64,000 bases of DNA from Chrysoperla carnea. Its lineage: Eukaryota; Arthropoda; Insecta; Neuroptera; Chrysopidae. A program made the translations under genes and the position numbers. The notes under the pieces are model-generated. The model had not been told where the DNA came from, ran no database searches, and worked only from the letters and a program-made list of their open reading frames with translations. The stretch spans positions 70,162,181 to 70,226,180 of the forward strand of contig NC_058340.1 in the NCBI RefSeq assembly GCF_905475395.1, in the 5' to 3' direction. Shown here in pieces: positions 1-10,573 of this stretch (the first letter of the stretch is position 1; the number at the start of each line of letters is the position of its first letter).

Positions 1-3000
1 TAAAATATTTAAATATCCAATAAATAAAAGTGTTATAGACGTTGGACCTTGAATATGAAGCGCATGCGCTAAAACACGTACCATAACAACACCTAACGGT
101 AATGGTATGAAACCCATACGACGTGCAACTAAATCTGAATGATCGGAAAAAGCATTCTTTTGTCGCGTTTGTGCCATATCGTACGCTAAACTCGTTGTAT
201 AATCTCGATAAACGTCTTCTTGGAGTTCGTTGAAACGTGTGATAAAGCAATGTTTTGTCCAATCGACTAACATTTCAACAAATAGCACAAGAAAACAATC
301 AGGTATTAATACCCAAAAACGTTCCTCTTTCCATGAATATTCTTTCATTGTTTCCAAAACAACGATAAATAATAATACAAATAAATGAAAACGTTCACGT
401 ACATCGCTACATGATACTTGAAATAAATTATTTTTATCGAATTTTTTAAATACGCTACCTTTTAACTCGACAAACTGGAAAAGAAGATTGAAAAAAATTA
501 AAAATTATTTGGTAATTTAACAGCATTTTGAAGTGGAAACTACGTTTGGGGTCGTAAATCGTAGTCGTACTCAAATGTAGCACAGGGATCCTCAAATGTG
601 TGGACTCCTCAAAGGTGTGTCAAATGAACGTAAACCTGGTATCGGTAACGAGATACAGGGACATTCTTAGAAATATTGAAGCCGACGAGTTTCCTAGAAA
701 TGACACAAGGCTGTTACAAGCTTCAATAGGCATCCAGGAGTTCCGTTTGTGAACTGCAAGCTGTTCGTGAATGAGAATGACATAAAAAAATGCCAATGTT
801 AGACGTACTTGTGGTACTACAAGACAGATAAATATGGTCTGAGTACAATCATAGGCGATCCGAAAATCTTATATCGCTTCCAAGGGCCGACAGGCACACT
901 GGATCTGACAGTTTACCACGATTATTGCAGAAGTTATCACAGATGAGAGGAGAAAGAAACGCGATGTCTCATCTTTTCTGTCACTGTCCAGCTTTTCGTT
1001 TCTTACAAGCTTGTGCAGTTATTTTTATGGAGCATTTGAACAATACTTACGTTATTTGACATCATAATGGTTAACAATGCCTTGTTATTTGAATTAATGG
1101 CAACATTTAAAGTTGTAGCTTGAAGTAAAACCAATACACTATGTAAAACTGTCAAATATTAAGGAAAATTACAATATACAGTCAACTCTAGGTGAGTGAG
1201 ATCCAGAAGCGGATTAAGAAATTTGGATCCCGTAAGCAGTTTTAAAAATTAGCGCCCCCATAATAAGAATCTATCAATAAAGATCTGTTTTTAGTTGTTT
1301 AGTTTCAAGTTCTATATTTCTTAGAATCTGTAAAATCACGTTGGTTGTTCGGAGACGTACTCGGGCTCGAGCTATTGTTGTTAAGCAAGAACGTAGATAG
1401 ATACATTCATCAAAAAAGAACTTTTCTATATCACCCGAATACATCGTTACTCACATAATTGCTCTATTTTGAACTTCTTCAGTGTTCAAACTGATCTAAT
1501 TGCTAAGAAACGAAAATTTACTGTAAAAATTGCTTTTCAGTTCTCGTCTCTTTTGTTGTTCAATCACAAACCTGTCTATAATTTCTAGATATACTGTCAT
1601 TCTAAATGTTTCTCGAGCAAATAATCAAGAAACAAAATCTTCGATAGATTCATCTGCTGAGGGCTTTCCCTTCCGTATCCTCTTTGTGTCCTGTTCATAA
1701 TGTTTGAGAGTTCCAAACCTTGCTGTTCATTTTTGTTAAAATCTTATATTTGTGCCTCTTTTAATCTCGCGCCTACTTTGCTTTATAGATAATCCGCCTC
1801 TGAAACTGACCCAATATATATTTACTTACAAAGCAAGCAAATGTTTGCTACATGTAATGCTATCTAAAGTGAGAAACAGGGCATTCTATAAAAGAAGAAA
1901 GTCGCTTTTTCCTTCTTTTTGCTTGTGAACCTTGTACTTCGTACATTAAAAAAAAAAGGATACAGACATATGCAACAGTAAAAATAAAATGTAAAACAAC
2001 ACCAGCATGCTCTCGACGTCGATCACGTGGCTCGGTAGCTGTCCAAAACAATGCATCAATAATATCTTGTCCGAATGCAGAAAATAAACGATCACCTACT
2101 TCTAACATATTATAAAAGATATATAATTTAATCACTGATTGACTTTTAATCATGTGATATAACATATTTGTATCTAGATAAAATAAACATATGCTACAAA
2201 TGATTATTATAAACGCTTTTAATAGATCACATATTTCAGCTGGTTTTAATTGTGTGCTGCGTGCTGAAGATGAAACATCTGATTTAAATCTGAAATTTAT
2301 AAAAAAAAAAAACAACATAAAATTTATTCGAAATAATCATTGGGAAAATTAAAAGAGTGTCTCGGAATAGGGTATTATCGTTAGTCAAAAATAAATCATG
2401 AAATTTGAAAAAAGTTACAATTTATGTAAAAATATACTTAAATATTCTGATTTCGAGTCATAATAACACATTTTTCTTTTAAAATATTAAAATTAAAAAT
2501 CGTAATTTTTAAACTGTATATCACCTAAAACGCGGGTAAGGACGGCTGTGATGTCATAGCGGTATGAGTCATAGACCATCAGTTAGTTCAGTGTAGACAG
2601 TTGGGTATAATGTATACATAGATAATAAGTATTTATATTTCTTATAATCAGATGTCTATGAATATATCTCTCAAAATTATTTGTGTTATTTTGTATAGTG
2701 ATACCCATATTACGTCATCAAATTGGATGCCCGTGTTTTTGACAGTTTAAAAAAGGTTTAAAATTTAATTTAAGTTTTTGGCAAGAAAGCGTGAGTATTT
2801 TTCCGAAATAAATTTTTGGTGGCTTTTTATTAGCAAAATCAACATTTTGAAATACTTTTTCAAAAGTAGTGGAATACCCTATTATCGTATACGGAATCGG
2901 TACGATAAAAGAACAAGTTTAAATGTGAATGCGATCTTTATCGTCTACAATCTACATTTATCGTGACTGCCTTGTCACAGTATATCTCAAAGAAATTGAA

Positions 3001-4014
3001 TGTGAACGAAATTTCGTCGCAAAAGTTTATATCTGAGTACTGCAACTGTTGCCGTGAAAATCAGTTTTTAATATTACCATACTTAGTTCCAAATTTTGAC
3101 ACTACACTCTTAATAACAGTGTGTGAGTTTTAACGCCAGATGGCCGATAGTGGCACTAAATTTAAATGAATGGGCTAGGCAAGCAGTTAAACGTTATCGA
3201 TCTAATTCATTTGCTAGCTATTTCAACTGTTTGATTAAATGGCTGTGTACCGTTAAAGCCACTAGTTGAACAGCACCTTTTAGTAAAATTAAGCTAATTG
3301 GCGGCGATCAATGCTGTTTTTTTCAGAATAGTAGTGCTCTTTTCGGCTAGTACGGCTTTTCGGCTGTTATACAATTGAATAAAGAAATTTATTGGAATTT
3401 GAAAAAATTATTATGAGGAATTAATTGAAACGACTCTAATATCCATCACATCGTAATTAAAAAGAAAGAATATCATCTCCTACCTTACCTTAAGTACTTA
3501 TTAAATGGCCGCATTAATAAACGACGAAGTGCTAATATAAAGCGTATCGGTAAAAATGTATAAACATATAAAAATGAATCAGCGCATTGTAAAAAACCAT
3601 AAATCATAAATTTTTCCATTTCTCGAGGTATATTCATAAATGAATAAACTTTTTCACGACGTGCAGCATATTGTTCCTCATCATTTTCCAATAAATAACC
3701 TCTAGTAAGTTCAACATTTAGAAATGATAGAATTGATGGCAATTCATCTGTAAAATTCATATTTTTTTAAAAACAAGTGTTATTTTACGATAAAAATATT
3801 GAATTTTCCGTATTAAATACAATTTTTTATTTTTGAGGTTACCTTTCTTTCTGTTCTCATTTTCATTTAGCCGATCATCCATTTTTGGCTTAAATTCTGG
3901 ATTATTATATAAATCTTCTACCTTATTCTCATAATTATTAAATTTTGTTGTATTTTGAAATCGTATAGTTTTCTCTGGCGTTGATGAGCTAAACATTGCA
4001 TCTTTCACTGACAT
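1..4014 (-). CDS. Tapt1: TAPT1-family multi-pass membrane protein (3' end beyond window)
   Basis: Five exons can be joined in frame on the minus strand: 4014-3843, 3747-3489, 2289-1964, 1148-1051 and 474-1 (running off the window). All junctions are GT-AG and the phases match (1, 2, 1, 0). The 443 codons seen match the conserved TAPT1 core by recall: ELTRGYLLENDEEQYAARRE near residues 60-80, QSVIKLYIFYNMLEVGDRLF in exon 3, LNVAINSNNKALLTIMMSNN in exon 4, and FVELKGSVFKKFDKNNLF then DLVARRMGFIPLPLGV in exon 5. Several hydrophobic membrane segments are visible. Family members act in the ER/ciliary-base membrane in vertebrates; the insect role is inferred. The start is the first Met of exon 1. 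The N-terminus is short and poorly conserved, so an upstream exon cannot be excluded. About 100 C-terminal residues are missing. Confidence 0.93.
610..1015 (+). mobile_element. Degenerate non-LTR retrotransposon fragment (RNase H/C-terminal region)
   Basis: This lies in TAPT1 intron 4. Its broken frames read [12 protein letters not shown] and then a Cys/His segment beginning [10 protein letters not shown]. The same text occurs in the minus-strand piece at 40265-40665 ([35 protein letters not shown]). The pattern resembles the C-terminal end of Jockey/I-type LINE ORF2. It has several stops and is not active. Confidence 0.65.
1204..1802. mobile_element. Candidate hAT-like MITE in TAPT1 intron 3
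   Basis: The left end CAGAAGCGGATTA at 1204 is mirrored by an inverted CAGAGGCGGATTA ending at 1802 (12 of 13 match). CAG...CTG ends of this form are usual for hAT elements. The flanking 8-mers (1196-1203 and 1803-1810) do not match, so the insertion boundary is not confirmed. No coding remnant was seen inside. Confidence 0.45.
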
Positions 4015-4380
4015 AATTGCATGACGAATAACGTCTTGTTTATAAACATAAGGAGATTGAATTTTTTAAAGCAGGTTTCACATTAAAACACCAGGTAAAA
4101 ATAATTCATACAGGATTAAAGTACGGTTTTTCCTACATAACGCGATATAAATAACTTGGGTACTAAATATTTTACTTTTAAAAATTGATAAATAATTTTC
4201 TTTTTAATTATAGTTACAATGACAAGAGGTTTTTTATTTTTTTATGAGAAGTACAAAACAAATTGGTATATTAAATCAAAGTCCAAAAATCAGACATTTT
4301 ATTGATAACTTGAAATAATCATTTTGTTTTAAAATCCAAAAATTATGCAGTTTGTTTTCTAGAATCTTTATACAATAATA

Positions 4381-4963
4381 GGGAATATTCATGTATTTTT
4401 TTTATATTTTTAATTCATTGTTTACACCGTTATAATAAAGTAAAAATATAAATACTCCTTAAAAATGTTGTATTTAGGTAAGTGTAAAAAAATATTTAAA
4501 ATACATTATAATTTTGAGATATTTAAACGCAGTTTTTTGGCGCTCTCTGTTGATGACGTATAAGTACGTGATCTGTCAATTGGTGACAGTTCAATGTATA
4601 ATTTACACTTTAAAAAAATGAATTTACAACACAGAATTTACACTCGTTATTATTAAGTTTTCTAATAAAAAGCCGTAGAATAATATAATTTAATGAAATA
4701 CCATATAAAATGTAAGTAATTAATATCATACAGTATGTCAACAAATTTGACAAGCCCATACTTTGATGTCACATCCGTATAAAAATTTGAATTTCCGTTT
4801 TAGAAATATTTAAATGCCCTCACTGAATTAGTACTTTTATTAATAAATTTTAAGTAATTAAAAAGATATTAATTACTAAAATAATGGTTTTGTTGAAATG
4901 TCCAGTCATTAAAGTTACGGAAGAAAAATATTTGAACCAAATTTAAATTTCATGAATATTTCC
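4381..4963. mobile_element. MITE family A, copy 1 (583 bp)
   Basis: It begins GGGAATATTCATG and ends with the inverted CATGAATATTTCC. Two further copies of the same element lie at 10574-11608 and 12447-13015, with near-identical interiors (for example TTTGGCGCTCTCTGTTGATG). TA flanks the element on both sides, compatible with a TA target duplication. There is no coding capacity. Confidence 0.85.
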
Positions 4964-5105
4964 TATTGTATTCTGAGCCTTGATATAAAAAAAAGGGACG
5001 GTAGGCTGATCCTAAATCAGGAAATATGTGTTGGATTGAATATCGCGGCTTAAATTTTTGGGGGAGATAGAAAAATTTGAGAGGAGAAAGGCCATAGGTT
5101 TGAAT

Positions 5106-5690
5106 TTTTATACCATGTATATATGAAATATACATAGTATATTAAGTTTAGTCCCAAGTTTGTAACGCTTAAAAATAATGATGCTAGGAAAAAAATTTTG
5201 TCATAGGTGTTCATAAAATCACCTAATTAGTCCATTTCCGGTTGTCCGTCCGTCCGTCCGTCCGTCTGTGGACACGATAACTCAAAAACGAAAAAAGATA
5301 TCGACCTGAAATTTTTACAGCGTATTCAGGACGTAAAAAGTGAGGTCAAGTTCGTAAATGAGCATCATAGGTCAATTGGGTCTTGGGTCCGTAAGACCCA
5401 TCTTGTAAACCGTTAGAGATAGAACAAAAGTTTAAATGTAAAAAATGTTCCTTATCAAAAATTAAACAACTTTTGTTTGAAACATTTTTTCGTAAACATC
5501 ACTGTTTACCCGTGAGGGCGCCAAGTAGGCGGAAATTTTATAATATTATGTACTATACTTGATTATCAGTTATGTATGTGTCACATGTTTGTATGTGTTA
5601 TGTGATAAAGAAATCAACACTGACTATGCATGGTATTTCAACAATTAACTCAGTCAATTGTTTGTTTTCACTTGTTTATATTTGAGTTTA
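5106..5690 (+). repeat. Dispersed repeat family B, forward copy 1
   Basis: It runs from TTTTATACCATGTATATAT to about GGTATTTCAACAATTAACTC and contains a (GTCC)n tract at about 5246-5266. The same order of blocks recurs forward at 53226-53810 and inverted at 56848-57360 and 59655-60122, with a short inverted piece near 62676. No terminal inverted repeats or coding sequence are clear, so the class is unresolved. Confidence 0.75.
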
Positions 5691-6550
5691 AATAAAATAA
5701 GTTTTATTCCAATTTTTTTTAATTACCATTTTTTACATTTTCCGGGTCCTAAAATTGATCCTTATAATTAAAAAAAAACCCATAAACTGATTTCCGCACC
5801 TCTAACAATATATTAAAAACCCAGTAACTGTTTTTTAACAATTTCTACCTCCATATATATAGTGTTCGCGAGAAAATTCGGTTTCTGCCACATACTTACC
5901 GGTCGTGGCAGCACCGAGCATTACCGAATACTCACGATGTTATTCGGAAGTAACTAATAATAACAATTTTTGTCTCTTATTTTCACAATTCCTTATGCAA
6001 TAAGTTTCATTAATTGTTTTTTTTTTTCAATAATTTAAATTTGATATTTACTATACCATTTACAAGTAAACAATTGAAAATTAGTCATAACAACACTTTC
6101 TAACGGCAAAATTATCCATTGGCGGTGGCGTCGTTTGGATTGTCCACACAATGACTATAACGCACCCAACGAATAAGACAAATTAATTTTTATTAAAAAT
6201 TAATTAAAATGATTAACGCCTATTCACGTGTTACGTTTTTGCCACATACAATACAATGAACATGCCTGTCGGTGACAACAGCAATCGTTTCCGAACACTT
6301 GCGATACTTACGACATCTTACTGCATCATACATTCGGTCTTACCGAAGGCAATCTTGAATAAATCGGACTTTGTTTTATAAAAACCGGCTGTTGACTGGT
6401 ATTTTACATTATATTAATTGGTTGTACTTTCTTACGAATCACAGATATATATGTGGTCAAACCATTGGCTTTCCAAGCGGTACTTTTAATTGAAATTTTA
6501 TCCTCGTATGACTTCATTCATATTTGATATTACCTGATGATTAATTAATC
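5691..6550. other. Gene-free stretch upstream of the first protease gene
   Basis: AT-rich DNA with no credible ORF. Two loosely similar blocks near 5880-5950 and 6235-6330 share GCCACATAC and TTACCGAA/TTCCGAA words, which may be an old duplication. Confidence 0.4.
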
Positions 6551-6559
6551 GGAATTTCC
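6551..6559 (+). promoter_or_regulatory. Possible kappaB/Rel site upstream of protease gene A
   Basis: GGAATTTCC fits the Rel/NF-kappaB half-site pattern and sits 116 bp before the ATG. A similar GGAATTCCC lies 122 bp before the ATG of gene B. Both sit in a shared block ending TAAGGAAAAAA. Function is inferred only. Confidence 0.3.
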
Positions 6560-6674
6560 ATAAGGAAAAAAACAATTTTAACAAAGATATACCTCTTACA
6601 CTTTCTAGAATCAGATAACATTTGGAATTTAAGCATAACGGATCGAAAGATAGTTAAATTATTGACGTGACAAT

Positions 6675-7976
6675 ATGAGACTGTTCTATTTAAGTGCATT
6701 AGTGTTAATAGCATTATTTACGAATAAAATAAGTGCAGCCCGTTATGTGGCTTTGGGAAATTCACGTTATAGACCATACGAAAATCTATTTAATAAAAAA
6801 CCAAAATTAAATTTTCGTAAACAATATTATAATCGTTACATTTCGGATGCTGTAAATGAAATTGATAATGGCCGTCCAAAAATCCGTGTCTGTTTTAATA
6901 ATGTGATAACAATTGAAGATCCAATGTTAAATCGTTATGATCCAATTTACAAAGATAGTCGAATAATTGCTGAATATGATTTTTCGAAAATTAGTAAATA
7001 TACATCGTTGAAATTTTATTTAACAAGACGAAATTGTCATATAAATCTTGATTTTGATCGATCATTACAAGGAGGTACTTTGGGATACACAACATTCGCT
7101 GTTTATAATGGTAAACCTCATGCTGATGTTTTTATGGATCGTGGACAAATTCAAAATTTAGCATCTAGCTTGAGAATTCCATACTTGAAAGCCTATATGC
7201 AAGTATTGATGCATGAAATATTACATGGATTGGGTTTGGGGCACAGTGAAGATGATCATAATTCGAAATCAATTATTCGGGCTGTTTATGATGGCACAAA
7301 TCAACAATTATTGTATAAAAAAGATGTATACAATTTACGTTCGATTTATGGGGCTCGAAGACGACAATTAGCTTTTCCGAATGGTACTATGGTTGAATTT
7401 GATTTTTCAGAGCCAAGAGAATGGGATGATTTAGTTTTGAGAAATATGGAAGATAATTCTCCAGAAATTAAAGATGTATCATCGACAACGAATAATCCAG
7501 TTAAAACTTCAACGGAAAATTCAGTTAAAACTTCAACGAATCCTTCATCGACAACTGCTAATATTCCGGTTAAACCAACAACGGATAATCCAGTTAAAAC
7601 CTCATCAACAACTGAAAATGCTCCAGTTAAATCCACAACGAATAAATCGTTTGTACCTACTGGAAAAGTCGAACCAATTGACCCACCACCTCTTGAAGCG
7701 ACAACAAGTTCACAGATAAATCAATCGACAACAGAAAAGCCAACTGAATCAACAACAGAAGCAATTAAAACGACAACACGTAGACCTGCAAAAACAACAA
7801 CGAAAAGACCAGCGAAGACAACAACTAAAGAACCACCTTCCAAGAGACCAACTCTCAGACCTCTAAAGACTACAAGTGCACCAGGTGGCACGACAGAGAA
7901 AACATTGTTAGATTTGCAAAAAGAATTGTCTAAAATTAAATATTCACATTTACATAGAAAAAAGATTCAAGAATAG
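6675..7976 (+). CDS. Secreted matrixin-like zinc metalloprotease A with Thr-rich tail
   Basis: A 433-aa single-exon ORF. Residues 1-21 form a signal peptide (MRLFYLSALVLIALFTNKIS, then A). Residues 180-190 are HEILHGLGLGH, the HExxHxxGxxH zinc-binding and catalytic motif of metzincins; the overall layout suggests the matrixin (M10) group. Two Cys (RVCFNN, RRNCHI) could pair. No PRCGxPD-like cysteine switch or hemopexin domain is seen, unlike most MMPs. The Met-turn position carries Ile200 where paralogue B has Met200. Residues from about 262 to 412 are Thr/Pro/Lys-rich with repeated TTNNPVKTSTE- and PAKTTTK-like units, probably O-glycosylated. It ends in a basic stretch after DLQKELSKIKY. It is the first of a tandem family with B and the relic C. 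Substrate unknown. Confidence 0.88.
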   Translation: MRLFYLSALVLIALFTNKISAARYVALGNSRYRPYENLFNKKPKLNFRKQYYNRYISDAVNEIDNGRPKIRVCFNNVITIEDPMLNRYDPIYKDSRIIAEYDFSKISKYTSLKFYLTRRNCHINLDFDRSLQGGTLGYTTFAVYNGKPHADVFMDRGQIQNLASSLRIPYLKAYMQVLMHEILHGLGLGHSEDDHNSKSIIRAVYDGTNQQLLYKKDVYNLRSIYGARRRQLAFPNGTMVEFDFSEPREWDDLVLRNMEDNSPEIKDVSSTTNNPVKTSTENSVKTSTNPSSTTANIPVKPTTDNPVKTSSTTENAPVKSTTNKSFVPTGKVEPIDPPPLEATTSSQINQSTTEKPTESTTEAIKTTTRRPAKTTTKRPAKTTTKEPPSKRPTLRPLKTTSAPGGTTEKTLLDLQKELSKIKYSHLHRKKIQE

Positions 7977-8707
7977 AGAGAGACAATATATGGACTGATA
8001 TTTTCTTTCGTTTTGAGTGCTTGTGATATTTTGAAATAAAAGAAATGAGTTTTTTATTTGGTGCAGTAATTTTGCTTTAATATTACAGTTCGTGATTTCT
8101 TTCAGCAAAATTTGTACTAACATGGTACTATATCGACTATGCAAAGGGCGAACAATCTTTTCAAGCAATTATTAACAATATTTGAGGAGAAGATGAAAAA
8201 AGTGTTTTTTGGATACGTTTATAATACAGTAAAGCCAAGAAATCCGCTAATCTTATACATGTATTATATATATGTAATACAAATTGCCTATTTATTAATT
8301 TTTTAAGTCAAGTTTATACGGATCGTTTCATTTAATTAACAATTTATTGTTTATTAACAAATAGAATCCGTTTTTTTCAAATTGTAACACCTTTTTATTG
8401 TAAAATAAATTATTAGCGTTTAGAAAATATAAACTTAAGATTTTTGTTTTAATTTGAATTTAACTGACATTATCAATTTGAGCGCTCCTTACTCTAGCGC
8501 AGAAACAATAGGGGCTCGGGCTAAATTTTTTTATCATTTCAGATGAAGAATGCTTACTCCACGAATAGAAAAGTGAAGTTGGTTCTGTGACACTTACAAA
8601 TACAAAGTTATATACTTTCTTATTATATACTTATCACACATATGAGGTCTAAGGTCTAACCTTTAACCTTTTGAATTTTATCCTTTTTGGACTACACTTT
8701 CCTTAAT
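7977..8707. other. Spacer between protease genes A and B
   Basis: No gene is supported. A likely polyadenylation signal, AATAAA, lies about 60 bp after the stop of gene A (near 8035). The rest is AT-rich unique-looking DNA. Confidence 0.4.
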
Positions 8708-8716
8708 GGAATTCCC
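8708..8716 (+). promoter_or_regulatory. Possible kappaB/Rel site upstream of protease gene B
   Basis: GGAATTCCC sits 122 bp before the ATG and is followed by TTAAGGAAAAAA. It is positionally equivalent to the 6551-6559 site of gene A. No test of binding is possible from sequence. Confidence 0.28.
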
Positions 8717-8837
8717 TTAAGGAAAAAATAGAATGTTAATAAAAAGAAATTTTACAATTTTTGTCACTTAGATTGTGCTCGAAATTTGACCGAAAAGTAT
8801 TCATATAAAAATATATCGAATTAATAATTGCATAACA

Positions 8838-10205
8838 ATGCGACTGTTGCTTTTAAGTGTATTAGTGTTAATAGCATTCTTTACGAATGTAATAAGTGCA
8901 GATCGTTATGTTTCGATGGAAAATTCACGTTATAGACCATACGAAAATCTATTTAATAAAAAACCAAAATTAAATTTTCGTAAAACATATTACAATCGTT
9001 ACATATCGAATAGTGTACATCAAATTCATAAGAACAGTCCTAAAGTTAATGTTTGTTTTAAAAATGTGATAACAATTGACGATCCACTCTTAAAAGGATA
9101 TGATCCAATTTACAAAGATAGTCGAATAATCGCTGAATACTTATTTTCGAAGATTAGTAAATATACATCTTTAAAATTTTATCTAACAACACGAAATTGT
9201 GATATGGATCTTGATTTTGATCATCCATTCCAACAAAATTTTTTGGGTTGGACAACATTCTATGTTGAAAAAGGCAAACCGCAAGCAACAGTTCAGATCG
9301 ATCGTATGCAAATTAAAAATTATGCTCAAAGTGCGCGCATTTCATATTTAAGAGCGTACATGCAAGTATTAATGCATGAAATATTACATGGATTGGGTTT
9401 GGGACACAGTGAAGACGATCTTAATTCGAAGTCAATGATTCGGGCTGTTTATGATGGCACAAATCAACAATTATTGTATAAAAAAGATGTTTACAATTTA
9501 CGTTCAATTTATGGGGCACGTAGACGGCAAGTAGCTCCTTCGAATGGTACAACCATTGAGTTTGGTTACCCAGATCCGACTGAATGGGATGATTTAGTTT
9601 TGAGAAATATGGAAGATAATTCACCGGAAATTGCTAAAGAAGTCTCACCAACAACGAATAATTCAATTAAAAATAAGACAAATAAGCCATCTGTAGCAAC
9701 TGGAGCAATTGAATTGGTTGATCCGTTACCTGTTGAAACAAGTTCAAAATCCAATAAATCAAATGAGAAACCATCCAAAACGACAACAAAAAACCCATTC
9801 GAAACAAAAAAAGGTAGGTCAGACAAAACGACAACAGAAAGGCCAGTAATATCAGAGTCAGATTTGCAAAAAGAATTTAGTAGAGGAAAATATTTATTAA
9901 GTACTAAAAGATCCGTTGAATCATCAACTTATAAACCTTACATAACAACACGAAAGCCAGTTAAAACAACAACGGAGAAATTGACTGAAATTTCAGAAGC
10001 AGATTTGCAAAAAGAATTTAGTAGAGGAAAATATTTATTAACTACTAAAAGAACCGTTGAATCATCAACTTATAAACCTTACATAACAACACGAAAGCAA
10101 ATTAAAACAACAACGGAAAAATTGCCTGATATTTCAGATGCGGATTTGCAAAAAGAATTTAGTCGAGTAAAATATTTATTAACTACTAAAAGATCCGTTG
10201 AATAA
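8838..10205 (+). CDS. Secreted matrixin-like zinc metalloprotease B with 47-aa tail repeats
   Basis: A 455-aa intronless paralogue of gene A. It has a signal peptide, then HEILHGLGLGH at residues 180-190, exactly the position seen in A, and Met200 at the expected Met-turn (SKSMIRAVYD). The catalytic region is close to A, while the tail differs. A 141-bp unit beginning DLQKEFSRGKYLL repeats at residues 342 and 389 and starts again at 436. The ORF stops inside the third unit. Sequence 10206-10341 keeps the repeat in the +1 frame and ends at a TAG that matches the end of gene A, so the present stop looks like a one-base frameshift. No prodomain cysteine switch and no introns. Probably extracellular; substrate unknown. 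Confidence 0.88.
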   Translation: MRLLLLSVLVLIAFFTNVISADRYVSMENSRYRPYENLFNKKPKLNFRKTYYNRYISNSVHQIHKNSPKVNVCFKNVITIDDPLLKGYDPIYKDSRIIAEYLFSKISKYTSLKFYLTTRNCDMDLDFDHPFQQNFLGWTTFYVEKGKPQATVQIDRMQIKNYAQSARISYLRAYMQVLMHEILHGLGLGHSEDDLNSKSMIRAVYDGTNQQLLYKKDVYNLRSIYGARRRQVAPSNGTTIEFGYPDPTEWDDLVLRNMEDNSPEIAKEVSPTTNNSIKNKTNKPSVATGAIELVDPLPVETSSKSNKSNEKPSKTTTKNPFETKKGRSDKTTTERPVISESDLQKEFSRGKYLLSTKRSVESSTYKPYITTRKPVKTTTEKLTEISEADLQKEFSRGKYLLTTKRTVESSTYKPYITTRKQIKTTTEKLPDISDADLQKEFSRVKYLLTTKRSVE

Positions 10206-10341
10206 CCATACTCATAAACCTTCCATAACAACACGAAATCAAGTTAAAACAACAACCGATAAAAGGACAAGAACTTCAGAGACAGAATTACAAAACGAAT
10301 TTAGTAAAGCTAAATATTTAGTGTTGAAAAATCGAGAATAG
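10206..10341 (+). pseudogene. Out-of-frame remnant of protease B tail repeat
   Basis: This continues the 141-bp repeat after the stop of gene B. The spacing between DLQKE-like blocks becomes 142 rather than 141, implying one inserted base near 10206-10215. The +1 frame is open from 10207 to the TAG at 10339-10341 and ends in FSKAKYLVLKNRE, comparable to the C-terminus of gene A. Confidence 0.7.
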
Positions 10342-10573
10342 AAAGATTAGCGGCCTGACACACGCCAATAATTAATTATTTTCTTATAATTATTAATTCA
10401 TATCTGAGGTCACGTCAAAAACATTGATTAGCCACAAGCTATTAATTAAATTTTTCTTGTTATGACAAGACAAATTTCCTTATTGGAATCAGAAATTTCA
10501 TGAGGAAAAAAACAAAATATAAAAAGATAACTCTTTTATAAATTTTTATTGTTTTGATAATATATCCCAAATA

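Noticed and set aside
7346-7636. 96-codon minus-strand ORF across protease A.
   Set aside because: Antisense shadow of the Thr-rich repeats.
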